This document shows positions 1-6,861 of a stretch of 64,000 nt of DNA, one piece after another. The position numbers were made by a program, and so were the translations under genes. Position 1 is the stretch's first letter. The number at the start of each line of letters is the position of its first letter. The stretch comes from Sphingomonas glacialis (GTDB taxonomy: Bacteria; Pseudomonadota; Alphaproteobacteria; Sphingomonadales; Sphingomonadaceae): positions 1 to 64,000 of the forward strand of contig NZ_RCZC01000007.1 in the NCBI RefSeq assembly GCF_006439055.1. The letters run 5' to 3'. The notes beneath the pieces were generated by a model. It saw nothing but the letters and a program-made list of their open reading frames with translations. It searched no databases and was not told the DNA's origin.

Positions 1-7
1 AGGCGGC

Positions 8-679
8 TCAGCATGAGGTCTGCCCCGAGTTGCACGAATAGGCCTCGGTCGTTGAGACCGACGTCGCGACCAGCATGCGGTTGCCATTGGGCTGGTTGGT
101 AAGGTTCAGCCCCAACGGTCCTGTTCCCGTCGGCCACAGGTAGATGAGCTGCAGGACGAGGATCTGGCTCTGGCCGTCGCCGCCCGACTGGGTGTTATAG
201 CCGGTGTTGGTCGAAGTTATGACGCCTGCGCTGTTATAGGTGAAGGTTGGCGCCGCGGTGCTCGTCACATTGTAACTGCTCGCGGTGCTGACGTTGACCG
301 TGAGCCGGCTGCAGGAGAGCATCGGCGGCAACAGGGGCGCAATCGTGATGGCATGGCCGCTGGAATCCGTGCCGGTGGTCCCGTTGCAGATTGCATTCTT
401 GAGGTCGTTCGCGGACATTCCGATCTGGCCGTTGGCCATCTTTATCGTTTGCGCGGATCCCGTCAGGAACAAGCGAGCCGAGGACAGGGCCGCGGTTTCC
501 AGCATCTGCTGCGCCAGAAAGATGAGCGCCGTATAAAGGATCGCGAGGATTAGGCCGATCAGGGCAGGTCCGACGATGGCGAATTCGAGTGCGGCTGCTC
601 CCTCGCAGTTTTCGACAAGGCTCGATCGACGGCGCGAGGGCGCGCCAGATGGCCAAATCTTATTGCGCAATGCCGCCAC
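8..679 (-). CDS. TadE/TadG-like pilus assembly protein
   Basis: This is a membrane-anchored, pseudopilin-like protein of the TadE family, which belongs to Flp/Tad pilus secretion. The N-terminus is short and basic and ends in the motif EGAAALEFAIVGPALIGLIL, the typical TadE signature of Glu plus a hydrophobic segment, followed by one transmembrane helix. The remaining ~150 residues are Ser/Thr/Asn-rich and probably periplasmic. A GTG start at 679 is chosen because a purine-rich GGGGG lies about ten bases upstream; the frame stays open to a TTG at 757, which has no good ribosome site. The gene ends at the window edge, so any tad partners downstream cannot be seen. The family call rests on the N-terminal motif only. 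Confidence 0.72.
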   Translation of the reverse strand: MAALRNKIWPSGAPSRRRSSLVENCEGAAALEFAIVGPALIGLILAILYTALIFLAQQMLETAALSSARLFLTGSAQTIKMANGQIGMSANDLKNAICNGTTGTDSSGHAITIAPLLPPMLSCSRLTVNVSTASSYNVTSTAAPTFTYNSAGVITSTNTGYNTQSGGDGQSQILVLQLIYLWPTGTGPLGLNLTNQPNGNRMLVATSVSTTEAYSCNSGQTSC

Positions 680-790
680 TGTGAGGCCCCCTTTGCGCGA
701 TTGATAAGGCAATTCTCTTTCATAATTCGTTAATGCCACTAAAAATGTGCGGCCCAACCGACTATAAAGTCAGATTAATCTCCTATAAGT

Positions 791-879
791 GTGCCGGCAG
801 TCGAAACCATGCGAATATATTGACGCACATTAAGGTTTACGACTGCCGCACTTCACGCTCTGGGCGTGCCCAGGGCGTG
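791..879. repeat. two tandem inverted repeats 3' of a TBDR gene
   Basis: The first hairpin (854-879) pairs CACGCTCTGGGC with GCCCAGGGCGTG with one wobble. The second pairs 791-808 with 834-851 (GTGCCGGCAGTCGAAACC against GGTTTACGACTGCCGCAC), matching 17 bases with one bulge on each side around a 25-base AT-rich loop. They lie just 3' of the leftward TBDR stop (966) and upstream of the TadE-like gene. No clean U-tract follows on either strand, so they may act in termination with Rho, mRNA 3' stabilisation or as a small RNA. Confidence 0.6.
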
Positions 880-965
880 ATACGCCGAACTGCGCAGAGG
901 GTTTTCGGAATGAACGCAGCGCCCGCGCCAATGGGATGCCGGCAACGGATCGCGCAGCTCTGGCA

Positions 966-3017
966 TCACTGGCTCCCCAATTTGAGGCGCACGCCCGCGA
1001 CCGCGGTGAACGGCTTGCCGTACAGCGCCGCGGTGAAACCGTCGTTGGTGCCGATGTAGCGGCGGTCGAACAGGTTCTCGATCTGCCCGAACACCTCCAC
1101 GTCACGCCGCACCGCCACGCTGACACCCAGGTCGGCGATGAAATGCGCGTCGGTGCGGTAGATCGCGTCGGGGTCGCCGTTGGTGCGCGCGAGGTAGCGC
1201 ACGCGCGGGCTGAGCGTGATCCCGTCGGGGCCGGTCCAGTCGAGACTCGCGCTTGCCCGATGCCTCGGGATGCCGGCCTGTTGGACGCCGATGCTGGCCG
1301 GATCTTCCGGGTTCCGCGTAACGATCGAGTCGGCATAGGTGTAGGCGAGCGTCCCGGTAAGCTTGCGGCTCGGTCGCCACGTCAGTTCCGCCTCCACGCC
1401 ACGACTGCGGGCCGTTCCCGCGTTGATCAAGCGGGCGCCGATATCGAACCCTGCCGGCAGGGCGGCCGGATCGAGATAGCGATACGTCAGGAAATCGGAG
1501 ATGCGGCTGGCATAAGCGGTCGCCTGGAAACGGACCGAACCGCGATCGACATCAAAGCCGGCTTCCGCGCCCTCGAGCGTCTCGGGCTTCAGCGCGGCGT
1601 TGCTGTAGAGGATATAGCCGGGAACCGACGCGCCACGATACAGATTGTCGAGCGTCGGCGCGCGGAAGGCGCGGTACATCGCGCCGCGCAGCGCAAAGCC
1701 GCCGCGGAGCTGGTAGCGGAGCGACAGCCGCGGATCCACGTCGCGTTCGTGCCGGTTCGCGACCCGCCCGAGCCCGCCGGGCGTGTCGTCGACGCCGTCA
1801 TAGCTGTAGAAATCCTGATAGCGCAGGCTCAGCAGGACTTGCAGGCGATCGAGCGGGCGCAGATCGGCTTGCGCGAAGCCGCCGAGGAAGCGCTGATTGC
1901 CCGACCCCGTATCGACCCGCATTTGCGCTCCGGTTTCGTCGAAGATGCGCGCCTGGTCGCTTCCGCGGATGCCATGATAATCGACGCCTGCCGACAGCAA
2001 GCGGACGATGCCCGAGAAGGTCTGCGTCCAGATCAGCGACGCGCCCCAGTCGGTCGCGCGCGTAGCGTGGCTGTTCTGGACGAACTCGACGTTGTTGGGG
2101 TTGGCACCGGCGGGCGAGCCGGGGTTGTTGGTGACGAAATGCTCGTCATTGTGGAATGCGGTGAGGTCGATCGATCCCCCCTGGCGCGGTGTCCAGGACA
2201 GCGTGCCGGTGTGGCGCCAGGTCCGCTGGGTGTTGGTGTTGGCGCGCGTGAGGAAGGTCTGGTCGTTGTCGTAGTAACTGGCCCGCGCGCGTGCCGTGAG
2301 GTCCGCCGCCAGATCGGCATTCCCCGACAGCGCGACGGTGCGGGCGGTGAACGACGTCGGGACCGTCGCGGCACCGCGCGCGCTTTCCACCTGTTCGACA
2401 TAGCCGTCGCTGTGGCTCACCCCGGCGTCGAGACCGACGCCATAGCCCTGCCCGGCGAGCGCGGCGTGAGCGTCGGCGCGATAGGTGCCGCGGCTGCCGC
2501 CCGCCGCCTCGGCAACGAGGCCGGTCTTGTCGATTGGCTTGGTCAGGATGTTGATGACCCCGCCCATCGCGTAATTGCCCCAGAGCGGGGCGCCGCCGCC
2601 ACGGACCACCTCCACCCGGTCGATCGTCTGCAGCGGCACTTCGCTCCACTGGACGTAGCCGAAAAAGGGATCGTTGATCGGCACCCCGTCGAGCAGAACC
2701 AGCGCGCGAATCCCGCTCAGTCCGCGCATCGAGACGATCGTGTTGGTCGGGTGCTGCTCGTTCGTGCCGGCGATCGGCAGATCGAGCGAGGGCACGCGCC
2801 GCAGCACCTCGTCGATCGTCCGCGCGGGCGTGCGCTCGATCTGGTCGGCGGTGAGGACGCTGACGCTTGCCGGGACGTCGGCCAGAGCGCGGGCGGATCG
2901 TGTGGCGGTGACGATGATATCGGTCGAGGGCGCCGAAGTTGGCTCCTGGCTCGACGCGGGGGTGGCGAGCAGGAGGCACGGCAAGGTGCCCCCTGCCAAG
3001 AGGGAGGATCGTGACAT
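966..3017 (-). CDS. TonB-dependent outer-membrane receptor
   Basis: A 683-residue TBDR with a signal peptide (first ~23 residues, ending ATPASSQ), a TonB-box-like DIIVTAT near residue 33, a plug domain containing RVPSLDLPIAGTNEQ and VEVVRGGGAPLWGNYAMGGV, and a beta-barrel ending in a typical C-terminal strand (FTAVAGVRLKLGSQ). The size and plug resemble siderophore, vitamin B12 and metal receptors rather than the ~1000-residue sugar and peptide TBDRs elsewhere in the window. It lies 84 bases downstream of a DUF2946 protein on the same strand and is probably co-transcribed with it. The pairing suggests a metal or metal-complex ligand, possibly copper, but the substrate cannot be read from sequence. 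Confidence 0.93.
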   Translation of the reverse strand: MSRSSLLAGGTLPCLLLATPASSQEPTSAPSTDIIVTATRSARALADVPASVSVLTADQIERTPARTIDEVLRRVPSLDLPIAGTNEQHPTNTIVSMRGLSGIRALVLLDGVPINDPFFGYVQWSEVPLQTIDRVEVVRGGGAPLWGNYAMGGVINILTKPIDKTGLVAEAAGGSRGTYRADAHAALAGQGYGVGLDAGVSHSDGYVEQVESARGAATVPTSFTARTVALSGNADLAADLTARARASYYDNDQTFLTRANTNTQRTWRHTGTLSWTPRQGGSIDLTAFHNDEHFVTNNPGSPAGANPNNVEFVQNSHATRATDWGASLIWTQTFSGIVRLLSAGVDYHGIRGSDQARIFDETGAQMRVDTGSGNQRFLGGFAQADLRPLDRLQVLLSLRYQDFYSYDGVDDTPGGLGRVANRHERDVDPRLSLRYQLRGGFALRGAMYRAFRAPTLDNLYRGASVPGYILYSNAALKPETLEGAEAGFDVDRGSVRFQATAYASRISDFLTYRYLDPAALPAGFDIGARLINAGTARSRGVEAELTWRPSRKLTGTLAYTYADSIVTRNPEDPASIGVQQAGIPRHRASASLDWTGPDGITLSPRVRYLARTNGDPDAIYRTDAHFIADLGVSVAVRRDVEVFGQIENLFDRRYIGTNDGFTAALYGKPFTAVAGVRLKLGSQ

Positions 3018-3101
3018 GGAAATACCTTTGACCGGCCGCGCGTCAGGGACGCCGGCCGTGGATCGTGGGGGACGCCGGCCGAGCCGACGTCCGATGACGA
3101 G

Positions 3102-3512
3102 TCAGCGGTGCGGCGGTGGTCCGCGTAACGGGGGGCGGAGATACGCCGGATCGGACCGTGTCGGCAGCACAGCGCCGGCCAGCCCGATCGCCATGACGAA
3201 GGCGACGAGCCCCGCGAGCAGGATCGGATCGACCGCTGCCATCATCGCGGCCGACAGCCCGGCGAACGCGCAGGGCATTTCGGCCTTGCCGTGATCCTTC
3301 GGCGCGCCGGGATCGGTCATGTCGCCGTGCGTGCCCGGCATCGCCATCGTCATCGGGGAAGGCATCGTGCCCGAGCAGATGATGATGGCGAGGCGGCCAT
3401 GATCGCTGGCGACCATATATCCAGCGGGTACCAACAGCTTGAGCAACAGCGCCGCGGCGCAGATCAGCACAGCGAAATTGCGTTGCGCGATAAGATGCCG
3501 AACAGCCTGCAC
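3102..3512 (-). CDS. DUF2946-family membrane protein, Met/His-rich
   Basis: A 136-residue protein with an N-terminal hydrophobic segment, a periplasmic-looking loop with clustered Cys, Met and His (IICSGTMPSPMTMAMPGTHG, then KDHGKAEMPCAFAGLSAAMM) and a second hydrophobic segment near residues 90-115. This architecture fits DUF2946, a family often found beside TonB receptors. Soft-metal ligands in the loop suggest metal, perhaps copper, handling; that is inference. The start is GTG at 3512, and no strong ribosome site is visible, so the N-terminus is uncertain. The TBDR follows after 84 bases on the same strand. Confidence 0.72.
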   Translation of the reverse strand: MQAVRHLIAQRNFAVLICAAALLLKLLVPAGYMVASDHGRLAIIICSGTMPSPMTMAMPGTHGDMTDPGAPKDHGKAEMPCAFAGLSAAMMAAVDPILLAGLVAFVMAIGLAGAVLPTRSDPAYLRPPLRGPPPHR

Positions 3513-3973
3513 GCGAGGCGGGTAGCGGCGACGGCGGCGAGTGTCATCCGGACATTCCGTCTCAGCCTCAGATGGCGAGAGACAGTCTCGATCTTCGGAT
3601 CATCGATCGGATCGCACTCCAAAACTTCGGAAGCTCGTCGTTGAAGCCCACCAACAGGGTGGCCTGGTTGGACGATCTAATAGTCGGTCCAAATGCAATT
3701 GGTGGCAGTGTTTTTCAGGACAGGGAAAGCTAGACCTTCCCACTCGCTTTCACTGCAATTGCTGCGAATGCTCTGTGAACGCCCGGTTCGTTGGCTTTGT
3801 AACGGCCGGTCGCAAAGCTCACTGGCTTGGCCGTTGCGCTCGGGTGCGTCGGAATACCCGGAGCAGCAACCAAAGCTGCGGCCGTCGACTAATACCATTT
3901 TCTTGTAGGAGTATTGGGGCGCCATGGGTAGGCTGCTCATAACGCCCGACAACGGGCAAGCGGTGAGAGGAGG
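3513..3973. other. 461-base intergenic region, no gene
   Basis: This is the divergent region between the DUF2946 gene (leftward) and the DUF1593 operon (rightward). It must hold both promoters. I see a small dyad GAAC-N5-GTTC at 3777-3789 but no convincing operator. Short open frames here have no recognisable domain. Confidence 0.5.
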
Positions 3974-5431
3974 ATGATGCGGAAACTGTCGATGGTATTG
4001 GGCTGTACTGCGCTGCTCGTCGCATCGCCTGCCATGGCCGCGGCCACCCCGCCGCCGCTCGCTGCGCCGACGGCAAAGCCGCGCGTGATCGTGCTCAGCG
4101 ATATCGAGGCCGATCCCGACGATACGCAGTCCTTCATCCGTCTGTTGCTCTATTCGAGCGAACTCGATCTCGAGGGGCTGGTCGCGACGACCTCGGTCCA
4201 TATGAAGACCGCGATCCACCCGGACTCGATCCGCCGTATCCTCCAGGCCTATGCGCTGGTGCAGCCCAATCTGCTCCGCCACGAAGCCGGTTTTCCGACG
4301 CCCGACCGGCTGCGCGCGCTCGTGCGGGAGGGGCAGCCGGGGTACGGCATGGCGATGGTCGGCGCCGGGAAGGACACGCCGGGCTCGCGCCTGATCGTCG
4401 AGGCGCTCGAGCGGCCCGATCCACGGCCGCTGCGGATCTCGGTGTGGGGCGGCGCGAACACGCTCGCCCAGGCCCTTTACACGATCCGCGAGACGCGGCC
4501 GCCCGAAACGGCGAAGCGGCTGATCGCCAAGCTGCGCGTCTATACGATTTCCGACCAGGACGATGGCGGCGCCTGGCTCCGCCGGAGCTTTCCCGATCTG
4601 TTCTATATCGTCAGCCCGGGCGGCTATGGCGCCGGCACCTGGACGGGTATCCACACGCTGATCGACGGCGCCGACAACACGACGATCAGCAATGCCTGGC
4701 TGCGCGACAATATCCAGCAAGGCCATGGGCCGCTCGGCGCGCTCTATCCCGATGTCGCATATGGGATGGAGGGCGACACGCCGGCGTATCTCTCGCTGAT
4801 CCCGACCGGGCTGAGCGATCCCGAGCATCCCGATTGGGGCGGCTGGGGCGGGCGGTACGAGCTCTACACGCCGCCGCTCGCCACCACCGATCCGAGCGGC
4901 TTCAGCGGGGTGCCGATCGTGCCCGAGACGCGGCCGACCTGGAGCAACGCGATCGACAGCTATACGCCGCTGCTTGCCCGCCCCTATGGCCGCGCCGCGA
5001 CGCCGGGCGAGCGGCAGATCAAGGATTTCCGCGCCGGCATCTGGCGCTGGCGCGACGAATTCCAGAACGACTTCGCCGCGCGCATGGCGTGGACAACGCT
5101 GCCCTTCGCACAGACCAATCACGCGCCGGTGGTGAAGCTCGCGCATCCCGACCATCTGACCGTCAAATCGGGCGCGCGCTTCGTGCTGAGCGCGGCCGAC
5201 AGCAGCGATCCCGATGGCGACAGCCTGAGCTTCCAGTGGTTCCACTATCAGGAGATCGGCCATTGGCAGACGCCGATCGCGAGCGGCATCTCCGCGAACA
5301 TCCACACGGTCGATTTCACCGCGCCGACCGTCACCGAACCGCGCGAGGCGCATTTCATCGTCCGCGTCACCGACAAGGGCACCCCACCGCTCACCCGCTA
5401 CGCACGCGTGATCGTGACGATCACGCCCTGA
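3974..5431 (+). CDS. DUF1593 nucleoside-hydrolase-like secreted protein
   Basis: A 485-residue secreted protein with a signal peptide (LVASPAMAAA). The mature N-terminus reads PRVIVLSDIEADPDDTQSFI, an Asp-rich motif like the calcium-binding site of nucleoside hydrolases and the hallmark of DUF1593 proteins found in plant-polysaccharide loci. The C-terminal ~100 residues (VKLAHPDHLTVKSGARFVLS, DPDGDSLSFQWFHY) form an Ig/cadherin-like beta domain usual in this family. It has a strong ribosome site (GAGAGGAGG) before the ATG and is first in an operon, 29 bases ahead of a GH43 enzyme. The substrate is unknown; a role in releasing or cleaving a glycan side group is inferred from context. Confidence 0.88.
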   Translation: MMRKLSMVLGCTALLVASPAMAAATPPPLAAPTAKPRVIVLSDIEADPDDTQSFIRLLLYSSELDLEGLVATTSVHMKTAIHPDSIRRILQAYALVQPNLLRHEAGFPTPDRLRALVREGQPGYGMAMVGAGKDTPGSRLIVEALERPDPRPLRISVWGGANTLAQALYTIRETRPPETAKRLIAKLRVYTISDQDDGGAWLRRSFPDLFYIVSPGGYGAGTWTGIHTLIDGADNTTISNAWLRDNIQQGHGPLGALYPDVAYGMEGDTPAYLSLIPTGLSDPEHPDWGGWGGRYELYTPPLATTDPSGFSGVPIVPETRPTWSNAIDSYTPLLARPYGRAATPGERQIKDFRAGIWRWRDEFQNDFAARMAWTTLPFAQTNHAPVVKLAHPDHLTVKSGARFVLSAADSSDPDGDSLSFQWFHYQEIGHWQTPIASGISANIHTVDFTAPTVTEPREAHFIVRVTDKGTPPLTRYARVIVTITP

Positions 5432-5460
5432 CCAGCACAGTCCCGGGAGAAAGACCTGTC

Positions 5461-6840
5461 ATGCCATCGTTACGCCGCCTGTTAGCGCCCGCCGTGTTGG
5501 CGGCCGCCCTGCCGATCCCCGCCGCGCACGCCGACGCGCCGATCATCCAGACGCGCTTCACCGCCGATCCCGCGCCGCTGGTGCATGACGGGGTGGTCTA
5601 TCTCTATACGAGCCACGACGAGGACGATGCCGATGGCTTCAAGATGCTCGATTGGCGGCTGTACAGTTCGACCGACATGGCGAACTGGACCGATCGTGGC
5701 GAGGTCGCTTCGCTCAAGACCTTTCCCTGGGCCAACCAGGCCAACGATGCCTGGGCGCCCCAGGTGGTCGCGCGGAACGGCAAATTCTACCTCTACACGC
5801 CGATCACCGTCGCCGGATCGCCGCGCAACGTGATCGCGGTCGCGGTCGCCGACACGCCCGCCGGGCCGTTTCGTGACGTGCTCGGCAAGCCGCTGATCGC
5901 GCCGGGCGAGGGCTTTTTCGATCCGACGGTGTGGATCGACAAGGACGGGCAGGCCTATCTCTACTGGGGCAATCCCGACCTGTGGTACGTCAAGCTCAAC
6001 CGCGACATGGTGTCCTATGCGGGGCCGATCACCAAGGTGCAGCCGCGGATCACCGACTATCAGGAGGGGCCGTGGTTCTACGAACGCAAGGGCCGCTATT
6101 ACATGGCGTTCGCCTCGACCTGCTGCTCGGAGGGGATCGGCTATGCGATGAGCCCGACGCCGACCGGGCCGTGGACCTACAAGGGTCCGATCATGGATCA
6201 CGACACGCGCGCGACCGGCAATCATCCGGGGATCATCGACTATAAGGGCGGCTCGTATCTGTTTGGCTTTAGCTACGAGCTGAATTTCGCGCTGACGCCG
6301 ATCCATCACGAGCGGCGATCGGTTTCGGTCGCCAAGTTCTCCTACAATGCCGACGGCACCATCCCCAATCTCGGCTGGTGGGACAAGGCCAGCGCACCGC
6401 AGATCGGGACGCTCGATCCCTATGCCCGCGTCGAGGCCGAGACGATCGCCTGGACCTCGCGGATCAAGCGCGACCGCGACCGCCCCTATGCCTGGACGCC
6501 CGGCGTCATCACAGCGCAGGACGACCGCGGCAGCGTCTATGTCACCCGCACCGCCGACCGCAGCTATATCAAGGTCGCGGGTGTCGATTTCGGTACGGCC
6601 GGCGCAAAGACGTTTCGCGCCAGCGTCGCCAAGGGGACGCCCGACGCCAAGATCGAGCTACGGCTCGACCGGGTCGATGGTGCGCTGATCGGCACGCTGC
6701 CGGTGGGTGCAGCGGACCAGTGGCGCGAGGCGAGCGCGGCGGTATCGGGCGCGAGCGGGGTCCACGACCTGTATCTCGTGTTTCGCGGCGGCAATGCCGC
6801 GTCACTCGTCGACGTCGATTACTGGCGGTTCGACCGCTAA
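5461..6840 (+). CDS. Glycoside hydrolase family 43 with C-terminal CBM6-like domain
   Basis: A 459-residue secreted glycosidase, probably an arabinofuranosidase or beta-xylosidase. The signal peptide ends near AAHADA. The GH43 five-blade propeller shows the expected acids: Asp36 in FTADPAPLVHDG (base), Asp154 in GFFDPTVW (pKa modulator) and Glu202 in YQEGPWFYERKG (acid). The C-terminal ~130 residues (YARVEAETIAW onward, ending VDVDYWRFDR) match a CBM6-type carbohydrate-binding module. The ATG at 5461 is taken as the start because the signal peptide begins there; the frame is open further upstream only because of high GC. The gene sits 29 bases after the DUF1593 gene and 21 bases before GH31, so the three form one operon. 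Confidence 0.93.
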   Translation: MPSLRRLLAPAVLAAALPIPAAHADAPIIQTRFTADPAPLVHDGVVYLYTSHDEDDADGFKMLDWRLYSSTDMANWTDRGEVASLKTFPWANQANDAWAPQVVARNGKFYLYTPITVAGSPRNVIAVAVADTPAGPFRDVLGKPLIAPGEGFFDPTVWIDKDGQAYLYWGNPDLWYVKLNRDMVSYAGPITKVQPRITDYQEGPWFYERKGRYYMAFASTCCSEGIGYAMSPTPTGPWTYKGPIMDHDTRATGNHPGIIDYKGGSYLFGFSYELNFALTPIHHERRSVSVAKFSYNADGTIPNLGWWDKASAPQIGTLDPYARVEAETIAWTSRIKRDRDRPYAWTPGVITAQDDRGSVYVTRTADRSYIKVAGVDFGTAGAKTFRASVAKGTPDAKIELRLDRVDGALIGTLPVGAADQWREASAAVSGASGVHDLYLVFRGGNAASLVDVDYWRFDR

Positions 6841-6861
6841 GGCATCCGAAGGGGAAATCGC

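Noticed and set aside
936-3014. 692-residue forward open frame opposite the first TBDR
   Set aside because: Arg/Ala/Gly-rich with no domain; it is antisense to a clear receptor and results from high GC at third codon positions.
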